Assembly (NCBI RefSeq): GCF_002944405.1
Contig: NZ_CP024307.1
Span: 1,074,501-1,138,500 of the forward strand
Reading direction: 5' to 3'
DNA from: Sinorhizobium fredii
Lineage (GTDB): Bacteria; Pseudomonadota; Alphaproteobacteria; Rhizobiales; Rhizobiaceae
DNA length: 64,000 bases
Positions within the stretch are counted from its first letter, which is position 1. Each line of letters starts with the position of its first letter. The position numbers were made by a program, and so were the translations under genes. Of the stretch, positions 8,438 to 16,823 are shown one piece after another. The notes beneath the pieces are model-generated. The model ran no database searches. It saw only the letters and a program-made list of their open reading frames with translations, and was not told the DNA's origin.

Positions 8438-9427
8438 CTATTTTCGCCCGACGGTGCGCTTCGGCTGTGCCGCGGCCGGCGGGGCGGACGCCGTCCGGCT
8501 CTCCTGCCGACGCGGATCGGCGGCGCGATTCTCGGCGAGGTGGCTTTCGTGGCGCGCCGGCTTGGCAGCTCCATCGCGGTCGGCGCGCAGCCAAGATTCG
8601 ACCCGTTCGAGGCCGGCCTTCCGGTCGATGCTCCTGATCAGAGCCTCCGCACGGTTGCATGAGCCGAGCCTTTCGGAGAGATGTGGATAGAGCGCCAGAA
8701 GCAGGGGGGGCAGTTCCCCGTCCGGGAAGTCGAGCGCCATGAGCGTGACGGCAAGCTGCTGACCGGAAACATCCAGCAGGATTCTCTCGGCGAGCGCGCG
8801 GCTCGCGGAAAGGGTGGCGGCAAGCGCCGTCGCGAAAAGGACTGCCTCGCCGCTGCGGGCAAACCGCATGAGCAGCGCCTGATGCAGCTCGTCGATGGGC
8901 TGAAGACGGCCGACTTCTTGGAGAGACCTGGATCCGGCGCGCGCCAGCGCCCGGATTGCGTCGCGCAGCTCTTCTTCGCGGGTTACGCGGTCGGAGGAAA
9001 GGCGATCCTCTCCTGCAGCTGCAGGCGGCGCAGCCGTTGCGGCTGGAGGCATATCGGCGGCGCGGGGTGCGGCGGCGCTGAACTGATGGTGTTCGACCAG
9101 CGCGTCGACGATCGACGGCGAGATATCCTCCCGGTGCGCGATCGCGTTCGCATGGGCTGAGCCCTGCTGGCGGATGATCGAGATCAGCGTCCGGTCGGGG
9201 ATCGCTTTCGAGCGGGTGAGAAAGATCGCGGCGATCGAGATCGGCATGCTGCCGATGAGCAGTGCGACCGATTCGGGCACGTGCGGGCACTGCGACAACG
9301 CCGCTGCCGCCTGCCGGCGCGCTTCGTTGCTGGAACCGAGGAAGAGCGGTTCGAAGAGTTCGGCAAACTGCTTCAGGTCGGACTTGCGCGGGATGCGAAG
9401 GCTTTCGAAGCCGGTGACGGTCGCCAT
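8438..9427 (-). CDS. DUF2336 domain-containing protein
   Basis: A mostly helical soluble protein of 329 residues from the ATG at 9427. An in-frame GTG at 9490 would give a start VTNRFRELERPQ and is a serious alternative, because that upstream part also looks protein-like. The N-terminal half (FAELFEPLFLGSSNEARRQAA) has the HEAT-like repeat character of DUF2336, known only as a family of alphaproteobacterial proteins without fixed function. The C-terminal 60 residues are rich in Arg, Ala and Glu and probably disordered (ending PKRTVGRK). It converges with the DUF1491 gene. Confidence 0.75.
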   Translation of the reverse strand: MATVTGFESLRIPRKSDLKQFAELFEPLFLGSSNEARRQAAAALSQCPHVPESVALLIGSMPISIAAIFLTRSKAIPDRTLISIIRQQGSAHANAIAHREDISPSIVDALVEHHQFSAAAPRAADMPPAATAAPPAAAGEDRLSSDRVTREEELRDAIRALARAGSRSLQEVGRLQPIDELHQALLMRFARSGEAVLFATALAATLSASRALAERILLDVSGQQLAVTLMALDFPDGELPPLLLALYPHLSERLGSCNRAEALIRSIDRKAGLERVESWLRADRDGAAKPARHESHLAENRAADPRRQESRTASAPPAAAQPKRTVGRK

Positions 9428-9760
9428 CAGCACGACGTCCTTCAGCCGGCCCGTCTGCGGCCTTTCCAACTCACGAAACCGGTTCGTCACGACAAATCCC
9501 AGATGCAAAAGCATGACACCATTGCCGATGGCTCGGAACGGCACACGTCTCAAAAAATAGATCGAAATCGTTAGCGTAGAATTAACTATGGACCTTGAGG
9601 CTTTATTCAGGCTTGCGGCATCCGCGTGTCGGCGGCCGCCGGGGCGGCCACCGCCGAAGCGTCGAGCCCAGCCATAAAAACTCCACATGCAGGCCTATTT
9701 CCTTGCCTGGACGGAAGGGCGGTTTTCGCCCGCCGAAGCAGAAGGCCATATGGCCTCCTT
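9428..9760. other. Divergent intergenic region with possible N-terminal extension of DUF2336 gene
   Basis: The first 60 bases may code for an extension of the DUF2336 protein (GTG at 9490 on the minus strand). The middle, about 9560-9600, is AT-richer and probably carries the promoters. The remainder up to the SH3-domain gene contains open frames on both strands but no ribosome-binding site or homology that I can support. Confidence 0.4.
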
Positions 9761-10564
9761 ATGGGAGTAGTATCTGTGAAGAGTACGTTCTTGGGGGCGG
9801 CGGCACTCTGTGCGCTTTCGCTCATGCCAGTCGTAGCCGAGGCCGCAGAAGGCTTTGCCACCGCCAATGTCAACATGCGATCGGGTCCGAGTACTCGCTA
9901 TCCCGCCGTCACCGTTATTCCCTCGGGCGAATCCGTGGAAATCCATGGCTGTCTGGCCGATCGCCCCTGGTGCGACGTTTCCTTCTATGGCGGCCGCGGA
10001 TGGGTGGCCGGCCAATACGTCCAGGCGCTCTATCGCAGCAATCGGGTCTATGTGGAGCCGGAATACTATCGGCCACTCGGGATCCCGACGGTCGTCTTCG
10101 AATTCGATCGCTACTGGGATCGCAACTATCGAGGACGCGATTTCTATCGCGACCGGGATCGCTGGCGCCGCGGGCCCGACTGGATCGAAGAAGGCGACTG
10201 GCAGTGGCGGCGCGAAGAGGAGCGCCGGGATCGGCAGCGCCGGCAGCAGGCGGAACGGCGCGAATGGGAGCGTGAGCAGGATCGGCGCGACTGGGAGCGC
10301 CAACGGACCAGGGAGCGTGAGCAGGCGAGAGATCGGCAGGAGGCGAGAGAGCGCCAACAGTGGCAGCGCGAGCGGGAACGCGAGCGTCGCGAGTGGCGGG
10401 ACCGTGGCCGCGACGAAGAGCGACGGGAAAACGGTTCCGCCGAAAACTACCAAGGAGCTCGCAAGGAAGAGCGGGCGCGTCAGCTCCGCGAACTGCGCCG
10501 GGATGGCGAAGTCAGAACGGTTCCGAAGTGCGTGTTCAACGATTTCGCCTGTGAGAACGACTGA
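9761..10564 (+). CDS. Secreted SH3-domain protein with long Arg/Glu-rich tail
   Basis: A 267-residue protein. A signal peptide (about residues 1-30, ending AEAAEGF) is followed by a bacterial SH3 domain (about 32-90) with the motif NVNMRSGPSTRYPAV and WVAGQYVQ. A linker follows, then about 130 residues almost entirely of R, E, D, Q and W. The repeated pattern REWEREQDRR probably forms a long charged helix. The last 20 residues contain two cysteines. SH3_3 domains usually bind cell-wall material. The start could also be the GTG at 9776 (VKSTFLG). A terminator follows at 10602-10630. Function unknown. Confidence 0.82.
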   Translation: MGVVSVKSTFLGAAALCALSLMPVVAEAAEGFATANVNMRSGPSTRYPAVTVIPSGESVEIHGCLADRPWCDVSFYGGRGWVAGQYVQALYRSNRVYVEPEYYRPLGIPTVVFEFDRYWDRNYRGRDFYRDRDRWRRGPDWIEEGDWQWRREEERRDRQRRQQAERREWEREQDRRDWERQRTREREQARDRQEARERQQWQRERERERREWRDRGRDEERRENGSAENYQGARKEERARQLRELRRDGEVRTVPKCVFNDFACEND

Positions 10565-10601
10565 CTGAGCCGCACGTTCCGCTCCGATCATGGTGGCGAA
10601 G

Positions 10602-10630
10602 GCGGGCGGCGACCATCCGCCCGCTTTTTT
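10602..10630 (+). terminator. Rho-independent terminator after SH3-domain gene
   Basis: GCGGGCGG at 10602-10609 pairs perfectly with CCGCCCGC at 10617-10624 across a seven-base loop. Six T residues follow. It lies about 40 bases after the stop codon. Confidence 0.88.
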
Positions 10631-10713
10631 CTTGTCCGCATTTGGCGGCGCTTTGCGGGAACCAATCCCTATTCGACGCGTTGATTTCGCGCGAAAGGTA
10701 AGGAGCGGAGACA

Positions 10714-10998
10714 ATGGCGGAAAAGAAGCTGGCAGCGGTGGGCGCCGATATGGAAACGGAAAAGACCGCGGCCGACACACAGATGGAATTGCAGGCCCAG
10801 GTCGCTGAGTTGAGAGCGGAGATCGTGCGCCTGACGGAAACGGTTTCGGCCATCGGCAGCGGTGCCAAGGCGGTCGTGCAGGGGGAAGCGGAACTGATGA
10901 CGGAACGGCTCAGGGAGCGTGTCCGCGACGATCCGATCTCGACGCTGCTGACCGTTGCGGGAGTAGCCTTCCTGGTCGGCCTCTTCGCGAGACGCTGA
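10714..10998 (+). CDS. Small DUF883/ElaB-like membrane-anchored protein
   Basis: A 94-residue protein with a good AGGAG site 8 bases before the ATG. Residues about 20-60 form an amphipathic coiled-coil helix (QMELQAQVAELRAEIVRLTE). The C-terminus has a single hydrophobic segment, LLTVAGVAFLVGLFARR. The layout (helical domain, DDPIST motif, C-terminal anchor with terminal arginines) resembles the ElaB/YqjD/DUF883 family, whose E. coli members bind ribosomes and sit in the inner membrane. That link is by architecture only. Confidence 0.75.
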   Translation: MAEKKLAAVGADMETEKTAADTQMELQAQVAELRAEIVRLTETVSAIGSGAKAVVQGEAELMTERLRERVRDDPISTLLTVAGVAFLVGLFARR

Positions 10999-11285
10999 AG
11001 GCATTTCGGCGCGAACTAAAATACCACCAGAAATGGCAATTGCACTTGGTTAAGGCGACGTGGTCTGGATTAAGATATGGTTAACCGGGCTATGGCTCAA
11101 TCCGAGGAGGCGGGCTATTATTGGTTCGCATCTGATTTGCATTGAAACGGACGAGATCCGGGTGACCGGAAGAAGGAGTGAGTTGAGAACGGCGCGTCTG
11201 CCCGGGGATGCCGGGAATGCGCCAGCCCGCCATCGGGCAGGGTGAAATCTGTGTTCATCCGTCTCATGCAAGTATGGAGACGAGC

Positions 11286-11456
11286 ATGGCAGACGTAATC
11301 AGATTGCAGGACCGCAAGGTAAAGATGCCGCGGAGGCGTCCCGTCACCGCGGGCAGTGCCAAAGTGCTGTTCTTCACGGGCATCCGTTACGAGCGGCTCG
11401 ACGGGCGCGGCCCGCAGCCAAGCGCTCCGACAGGACGGCAGGTCAAGAAGCAGTAG
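11286..11456 (+). CDS. Small conserved-looking hypothetical protein (56 aa)
   Basis: A 56-residue basic protein starting MADVIRLQDRKVKMPRRRP and containing AKVLFFTGIRYERLDG. A GGAG sequence lies 7 bases upstream of the ATG. The frame is open further upstream, but that stretch looks like untranslated leader. I recall small proteins with the same MADxIRLQDRK start in other Rhizobiaceae, so it is probably a real gene. No domain or function can be named. It is followed by the oppositely oriented DUF1254/DUF1214 pair. Confidence 0.65.
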   Translation: MADVIRLQDRKVKMPRRRPVTAGSAKVLFFTGIRYERLDGRGPQPSAPTGRQVKKQ

Positions 11457-11544
11457 CCGGTCCGGCGTGATCGGCTCTGATGCCGCGGGTCCGCTGACAT
11501 CGCTGCGTGGCTCGTTCGCCTCTCTAATTCCCCCTATACACTCG

Positions 11545-12093
11545 TCACTGGCGTCGGAACGGCGCGCAACTCGAATCGGTGAGGAATTCGCGGACCTGCT
11601 CCTCGAAACTGTCGAGCGGCGCCAGGGCGCGCAGGACCGCGTAGCCCTCCTCATCCTTCATCTCGATCATGATCGACTGGGCGAGCGCCTCCGGGGGCGT
11701 CTTGCGAAGCTCCACGAGCTGGATCGGTGTGGCGACGACGAGATCGAGATCCCCATTGACGGCGGTCTGGTCGTTCATGCTGAAGACTTCGTTCGAGCCG
11801 CTGTCGAAGATCGACAGCGACCAGAACGGCACGGCACCGCGCGCAATGAAACGCGCCGGCGCGTCCGCGATCGAGAAGCTGCAGACGGCGGTGCGCAGAA
11901 ACGGGTCGCTATTGTCCAGTCCGGTCGGGCCCGGCTCGGCGGTGAGCGGAAAGAAACTGTCCATCTCGAGAAGACCGAGGACGCGCGTATAGGCGTCGCG
12001 GCCGGTGAACCGCGGCAGGGCGAGGACGAGGACGATATGCAGGAGCGCGGCACCGACCAGCCCGACGAGAAACGCGAACAGGGCCCTACGCAT
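11545..12093 (-). CDS. DUF1254-type membrane-anchored protein
   Basis: A 182-residue protein. One transmembrane segment lies at residues about 4-25 (ALFAFLVGLVGAALLHIVLV) and a soluble, probably periplasmic, domain follows. The domain contains AVCSFSIADAPARF and ARGAVPFWSLSIFD, typical of the short rhizobial proteins assigned to DUF1254. The gene overlaps the upstream DUF1214 gene by 8 bases, so the two are translated together. In many bacteria both domains occur in one polypeptide, and here they are on two membrane proteins. Function unknown. Confidence 0.75.
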   Translation of the reverse strand: MRRALFAFLVGLVGAALLHIVLVLALPRFTGRDAYTRVLGLLEMDSFFPLTAEPGPTGLDNSDPFLRTAVCSFSIADAPARFIARGAVPFWSLSIFDSGSNEVFSMNDQTAVNGDLDLVVATPIQLVELRKTPPEALAQSIMIEMKDEEGYAVLRALAPLDSFEEQVREFLTDSSCAPFRRQ

Positions 12094-12673
12094 TTCCGCA
12101 CCCCGTCTTGACGATCTTCGGCATTGCGAGGTCGATCAGTCCGGAGGAGCCGGCCGTCGGTGTATCGAGCAACGTCAGCACGAGCTGAAAATTTCCCGTG
12201 TGGCGGATGGCGAGCCAATTGTCCGGCTGGGCGACCGGCGAGACGTGAATGACGAAACTGCTGTCCTTGGCGCGCAGCACCGTCCACGAATTGATCGCCG
12301 AAGGTAGATCGGAGCCCGGTCGCAGCGTCGCACCGTCGGTGTTCGCCGTGTGGAGCGTCCAGAACCGGGCGGGCGGTGTGATCCCGGAAATGTCATAGGA
12401 GCATGCGGCCGATAGGCGCGCACCGCTATCGTCGGTGGCAGCCGTGAACTTCAAGCCTTCCGCACCGCCATAGAGCAGTTCCCCGACCCGGGCGCGGTGC
12501 GCCTTTGCATAAGGGTCGGCCGCGACGGTCTGCGCCTCGGGGAAGGCCACCCAAGGGCCGATTGCGATCGATCCGAAGCCGACGGTCGCCTTCAGCGCCC
12601 ATATGGCTGAGGTAATGCCGCCGCCGAAGGCGACGAGAAGTGCAAGGGCGACGAGGAGGGGAACGCGGAACAA
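12086..12673 (-). CDS. DUF1214 domain-containing membrane-anchored protein
   Basis: A 195-residue protein with an N-terminal transmembrane segment (residues about 4-28). A soluble DUF1214 domain follows, with ATDDSGARLSAACSYDISG, PPARFWTLHTANTDG and PDNWLAIRHTGNFQLVLTLL. The C-terminus ends KTGCGNA. It is the first gene of a two-gene unit with the DUF1254 protein. The family is widespread and includes proteins linked to carbohydrate or envelope metabolism, but no firm biochemical role is established. It lies 97 bases downstream of the stop of the penicillin-binding protein gene on the same strand. Confidence 0.78.
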   Translation of the reverse strand: MFRVPLLVALALLVAFGGGITSAIWALKATVGFGSIAIGPWVAFPEAQTVAADPYAKAHRARVGELLYGGAEGLKFTAATDDSGARLSAACSYDISGITPPARFWTLHTANTDGATLRPGSDLPSAINSWTVLRAKDSSFVIHVSPVAQPDNWLAIRHTGNFQLVLTLLDTPTAGSSGLIDLAMPKIVKTGCGNA

Positions 12674-12770
12674 GGGGGGCTCTATCGAATGATGTCTTGT
12701 TTATCCTGCCGGCAGTGAGTCGATTGTGCGGCGCTGCAGGCCGCCAGAAAACGGACTTGTCGTGGCGAAG

Positions 12771-14972
12771 TCAATTCTTCGCGGCATTTGTCACCCGAGG
12801 CGTGGCTGGCGTTCCCTCAGGCCCCTCGAGCGCTGCAACCCGGCCGCCGTCTTTTTCCTTGGGCTTAAGCGGTGGCGCCTGCTCGAACGTATTGCCGATC
12901 GACTTCAAGAGCCGGGTCACGTCGGCAGACAGGGAGCGCGGCCGGACAAGCGGCGGCAAGGCGTTCTCATCCGGCTCAGCGGCGGCCTCCGGCTCCTTCG
13001 GCGTTTCGGCCGGCGGAGCATCGATGCCCGGGATTGCGCGATGTTCGATGCCCTGTTCGGCGTAATCCATCAGCCGCTTGAAGGTCATCGCCGGCAGGGA
13101 GCCGCCGGTCATTTCCTCGGTGGAGGTGTAGTCGTCATTGCCGAACCAGACCGCCGTCGTGTAATCGCCGGTGAAGCCTACGAACCAGGCATCGCGATAG
13201 GCTTGCGTCGTTCCCGTCTTGCCGCCTGTCACGAGCCCGTTGCTCAACGCGGCCCTGCGGCCGGTGCCGATGACCGGGATCTGGGTGAGTATTCTGTTCA
13301 TCGACAAGGTGGCCTGCTCGCTCAGGACCCGTCGAGCCGGCGGCGCGTCGCGGCCGAAGTCGTAGAGGATATCGCCGTCGTAATTCAGAATCTGGCTGAT
13401 GCCGTGGCGGCGGGATTCCAATCCGCCGGCGGGAAACACGGCATAGGCGGTTGCCTGGTCGAGCACGGTCACCTCCGACGTCCCAAGCGGCATGGTCTTG
13501 TCTGTGCGGATCGGCGTTTCGACGCCCATTCTCTTGGCTGTTTGGGCGATGATCTCCGTGCCGAGCTTGTCCTTGGCGAGGCGCACCGGAACGGTATTGA
13601 TCGATCTCGCCAGCGCATTCATCAGCGTGACCCGGCCCGCATATTTTCGGGCGTAGTTCTGCGGCGACCAGCCGCGCCAGGTGATCGGCGCGTCGACGAC
13701 CACCGTCTCGGGCGTCATGCCCTTCTCCATCGCTGCCGCATAGGTATAGACCTTGAAGGACGAGCCGGGCTGGCGAAGCGCCCGGGTGGCGCGATTGAAC
13801 TGGCTCTCGCCGTAGTCGCGGCCGCCGACCATGGCGCGCAACGCACCGCCGTTTTCGATCATGACCAGGGCGCCCTGCTTCACCTTGTAGCTCTCGCCAT
13901 ATTGCCGGAGGCTCGATTCGACCGAATCTTCGGCCGCCTGCTGCAGCCCCATGTCGATCGTCGTCCTGACGATCAGCGAATGCTGTGCGAAGGGGGCGGC
14001 GATGCGCTGGACCTCCTCGAAGGCCCAGTCGAGGAAGAAGTCCGGTGCCTTGACCTGGGCGCGATCGATGACGGTCGCCGGATTGAGGCGGGCGGCGAGC
14101 ACCTGGCCCTCCGTCATCAGCCCGCCCTGGACGAGATTGGACAGCACCTCGTTGGCGCGGGCGCGTGCCGCCGGCAGGTTGACATGCGGCGCGTATCGCG
14201 CCGGCGCCTTGAACAGCCCGGCCAGCATGGCGGACTCGGCGAGATCGATGTCGGTGATCGACTTGCCAAAATAGAACTGAGCCGCCGCCGCAGCGCCGAA
14301 GGTGCCGCCGCCCATATAGGCGCGGTCGAGGTAGAGGCGGAGGATTTCCTTCTTCGACAGATTGGACTCGAGCCAGACGGCGAGGAATGCTTCCTTGATC
14401 TTGCGCTCGATCGTCCGCTCGTTGGTGAGGAACAGGTTCTTGGCAAGCTGCTGCGTCAGCGTCGAGCCGCCCTGGACCACGCCGCCGGCGCGGGCGTTCT
14501 CCGTCATGGCCCGCGAGAGGCCGAGGAAGTCGATCCCCCAGTGGTCGAAGAAACGACGGTCCTCCGTCGCCAGGACCGCCTTGATCAGGTGATCCGGCAG
14601 CTCGTCGATCGGAACCGAATCCTCATGGATGATGCCGCGATGGCCGATTTCGTTGCCATAGCGGTCGAGAAAGGTCACGGCGAAATCGCTTTGCGCCCGC
14701 CAGTTGCCCTTGGTCTCCTCGAAGGCCGGGAGCGCCAGCGCAAGCATCAGCACGGAGCCGGCCGTGCCCCAGGTCATCCCTTCGCCGAGGACTTCGAAAA
14801 CCGCTCTTTTCCAGCCGCGCATACGAAAGCGGCGAAAGAAGATGGTGGTGTCCTCCCACCACTCCGCCAGGCGAAACCCGGCATTCCACACGGTGGAATC
14901 GATCCAGGAATCGATCCGCAGAAAGATGTGTCGCTTCTTCGGCCGGTTTTCGTCTTTTAGCGGGTCCTGCAC
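12771..14972 (-). CDS. Class A penicillin-binding protein (PBP1A family, transglycosylase/transpeptidase)
   Basis: A 733-residue bifunctional peptidoglycan synthase. The cytoplasmic N-terminus is followed by a transmembrane segment at about residues 66-86. The GT51 glycosyltransferase domain has catalytic Glu137 in LATEDRRFFDHWG and the GGSTLTQQLAKN motif. The transpeptidase domain has Ser404 in QPGSSFKVYTY, the SxN motif Ser457-Ile-Asn459 and KTGTTQ at 585-590. It polymerises and cross-links glycan strands on the periplasmic face. The Pro- and Glu-rich C-terminal tail is probably disordered. A same-size open frame on the opposite strand is a shadow. Confidence 0.95.
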   Translation of the reverse strand: MQDPLKDENRPKKRHIFLRIDSWIDSTVWNAGFRLAEWWEDTTIFFRRFRMRGWKRAVFEVLGEGMTWGTAGSVLMLALALPAFEETKGNWRAQSDFAVTFLDRYGNEIGHRGIIHEDSVPIDELPDHLIKAVLATEDRRFFDHWGIDFLGLSRAMTENARAGGVVQGGSTLTQQLAKNLFLTNERTIERKIKEAFLAVWLESNLSKKEILRLYLDRAYMGGGTFGAAAAAQFYFGKSITDIDLAESAMLAGLFKAPARYAPHVNLPAARARANEVLSNLVQGGLMTEGQVLAARLNPATVIDRAQVKAPDFFLDWAFEEVQRIAAPFAQHSLIVRTTIDMGLQQAAEDSVESSLRQYGESYKVKQGALVMIENGGALRAMVGGRDYGESQFNRATRALRQPGSSFKVYTYAAAMEKGMTPETVVVDAPITWRGWSPQNYARKYAGRVTLMNALARSINTVPVRLAKDKLGTEIIAQTAKRMGVETPIRTDKTMPLGTSEVTVLDQATAYAVFPAGGLESRRHGISQILNYDGDILYDFGRDAPPARRVLSEQATLSMNRILTQIPVIGTGRRAALSNGLVTGGKTGTTQAYRDAWFVGFTGDYTTAVWFGNDDYTSTEEMTGGSLPAMTFKRLMDYAEQGIEHRAIPGIDAPPAETPKEPEAAAEPDENALPPLVRPRSLSADVTRLLKSIGNTFEQAPPLKPKEKDGGRVAALEGPEGTPATPRVTNAAKN

Positions 14973-15123
14973 GGTTTTCCTGTCCCGAAGCTTTCTGCCA
15001 CCTTATGATATTTGCACGGCGCGACGTTCCAATCTACTTGCATATCGCGCCGTCGGCCTTAAAAAACCGGCAATTTTCTGCAAACTTCCGATGTTGGCGT
15101 GGAAGTGACGAAAGTGTGACGCA

Positions 15124-15591
15124 ATGGGCGAAATGCCTTTCTGGACAACGAAAACCCTGGACGAGATGACCAACGCCGAATGGGAAAGCCTCTGCGACGG
15201 CTGCGGACTCTGTTGTCTCAACAAGCTGGAGGATTGGGACACGGGCGAGATCGCCTGGACCTCGATCCGCTGCACGCTGCTCGATGGCGAGAACTGCCGC
15301 TGCAAGGACTACGACAATCGGCAGGCGACGGTTCCCGACTGTGTCCAACTGACGCCGAAGGCGGTGCGGGAGATCAGCTGGCTGCCGCCGACCTGCGGCT
15401 ATCGGCTGGTTGCCGAGGGAAGGGATTTGTACTGGTGGCACCCGCTCGTCTCGGGCGATCCGGAAACGGTTCACGCGGCCGGCATCTCGGTGCGCGGGCG
15501 CACCATCGCCGAGGACGGCATCGACATCGAAGATTACGAAGACTATCTGGTTACTTGGCCCCTGGAAGTCGGACTGGAACCGGCCGAGTAG
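15124..15591 (+). CDS. YcgN family cysteine-cluster protein (UPF0260)
   Basis: A 155-residue protein matching YcgN/UPF0260. Cysteines occur in a regular pattern: CDGCGLCC near residue 24-31, then [20 protein letters not shown] and CGYR. Such proteins belong to the CxxCxxCC zinc/iron-cluster superfamily, so metal binding is expected, but the biochemical role is unknown. The ATG follows a short leader divergent from the penicillin-binding protein gene (151 bases apart) and has only a weak ribosome-binding site. It converges with the YjbR-like gene, 6 bases away. Confidence 0.9.
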   Translation: MGEMPFWTTKTLDEMTNAEWESLCDGCGLCCLNKLEDWDTGEIAWTSIRCTLLDGENCRCKDYDNRQATVPDCVQLTPKAVREISWLPPTCGYRLVAEGRDLYWWHPLVSGDPETVHAAGISVRGRTIAEDGIDIEDYEDYLVTWPLEVGLEPAE

Positions 15592-15597
15592 TTGTCG

Positions 15598-15933
15598 TCA
15601 GTGGCCGCCGTTTCTCCGGACAAGGCTCTTCGGGGCGGCATTTCTCCAGGCGGTCTCCAGCGATTGGCGAATGAGCTCCTCGTCGGCCTCGACGAAATAG
15701 AGCGACGTCCAGCCGCGGGCGCCCCATCCGCCGGGCACGGCGGCACAGACGCCGGGTTCCATTTCGAGCAGCATGCGCTGTTGATCGGGGGTCAGCTTGA
15801 AGACGGCACGCCCCGCTTCCGGCAGGGTCATGAATATGCGCTTGCCCACGCGGAAGTCGCGCGTGCCGAAATGGGCGTTTTCCTGCGTCCCGGGGAGGCT
15901 GAGCGCCAGCTTTTCGATCTCTTCGGTTAGCAT
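15598..15933 (-). CDS. MmcQ/YjbR family DNA-binding protein
   Basis: A 111-residue protein of the CyaY-like MmcQ/YjbR fold. Family features are the start MLTEEIEKLALSLPGTQE, HFGTRDFRVGKRIFMTL, FKLTPDQQ and the C-terminal GWTSLYFVEADEELIRQSLE. The frame extends nine codons further upstream, but the methionine at 15933 matches the usual start. Structural relatives suggest DNA binding, although no target is known. It stands alone and its stop is only 6 bases from that of ycgN on the opposite strand. Confidence 0.88.
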   Translation of the reverse strand: MLTEEIEKLALSLPGTQENAHFGTRDFRVGKRIFMTLPEAGRAVFKLTPDQQRMLLEMEPGVCAAVPGGWGARGWTSLYFVEADEELIRQSLETAWRNAAPKSLVRRNGGH

Positions 15934-16059
15934 CCGAAAAGAGTAGCACGAAATCGCCAATTGACAAAAACTCGCGCCCGCCGTTGGGGCGGGCGCGATA
16001 CGATGCTGGGATGGGGTGGGGACTGCTATATCGAGGCGAATGATCGCCGAGCGCGAGCG

Positions 16060-16200
16060 CTATTCTGCAGGCGGAACGGGCTTCTGAGCAGTTTCGCTGG
16101 CCACACGCATTTCGCGCCATTCGCTTTCGAAACGATCGAGCAGCGATTGCGGAATCCTGGATTGCGGCGCTACGAGCGGCTTCTTCGCGAGTGTCTGCAT
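16060..16200 (-). CDS. Very small hypothetical protein (46 aa)
   Basis: A 46-codon frame that starts ATG at 16200 and ends TAG at 16060-16062. A consensus GGAGG lies six bases before the ATG. The peptide begins MQTLAKKPLVAPQSRIP, has a central amphipathic helix SLLDRFESEWREMRVA and a Pro-rich end PVPPAE. It is hydrophilic, with no membrane segment or cysteine. The upstream 16201-16320 stretch is AT-rich, fitting a promoter. No family can be named. The strong Shine-Dalgarno sequence and the rhizobial codon use make it a credible gene missed by length cut-offs. Confidence 0.6.
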   Translation of the reverse strand: MQTLAKKPLVAPQSRIPQSLLDRFESEWREMRVASETAQKPVPPAE

Positions 16201-16773
16201 CCGGTCCTCCTGTGCAAGACGATTGGGTCAGGCGGACCATTTCATATGGCAAATACTTTGTAAATCAGGGCCTTAAACTATTTAAACGATTGAAAAATCT
16301 TTAAATCGATTAACTTCGCGCTCGTCCACAGCCGCTCGTGTCCTCCCGGCGCGGATGCCTTCACAATCGCGTTGGCTTTTGAAACTATCGGCCGAAGAAC
16401 CATTTGAGAGCCAAAAAGGCAGGCTGCTCCAAAGATTTGCGAGCTTGTCCGCATTCGCCTTCCGAGCTCTCTCACGAGGCGTCCGAAGAACCGGAATCGA
16501 ATTCTGAAGAAAACGCCGCAAGGGATTCGGGCCGACTCGCGAAACGGCGCTGCCGAGCCGGAGTTCGGCGCACGTCTTCAGTACGGCCTGCCGTCCTCCC
16601 AAGAGTGTGACGCAAAGGTCTTAACGGATCGCTGATGGGGGCGCCGCGGCTGCGCGGGCATTGCAATTTCCGGTGGATTTTAGGGTCTGTAGTGCCGATG
16701 CCTGCTGCGCGATGCCGCGGGACCCGGCGGCCGACATTCATTTGCCATTCAGCCTCCATCGGCTAATGATTTT
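16201..16773. other. Long intergenic region, AT-rich at its left end
   Basis: I see no supportable gene in this stretch. Bases about 16245-16320 are AT-rich (several runs of A and T) and probably hold the promoter of the 46-codon gene on the minus strand. Open frames between 16280 and 16760 lack ribosome-binding sites and coding-like composition. The right end leads into the 19-bp tandem repeat before feuN. Confidence 0.4.
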
Positions 16774-16811
16774 GCCATGATCTTCCCAAGTCGCCATGAT
16801 CTTCCCAAGTC
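16774..16811 (+). repeat. Exact 19-bp tandem repeat just upstream of feuN
   Basis: The 19-base unit GCCATGATCTTCCCAAGTC occurs twice with no gap (16774-16792 and 16793-16811). It ends 12 bases before the feuN ATG. It therefore lies in the promoter or leader of feuN-feuP-feuQ. OmpR-type regulators such as FeuP bind tandem direct repeats, so it could be an autoregulatory operator. A recent slippage duplication without function is equally possible. Confidence 0.6.
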
Positions 16812-16823
16812 GAAAGTGCGTTC

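Noticed and set aside
12726..14960. Long open frame of 744 codons on the plus strand
   Set aside because: It is antisense to the penicillin-binding protein gene, whose catalytic motifs are all in place. High GC leaves opposite frames open.
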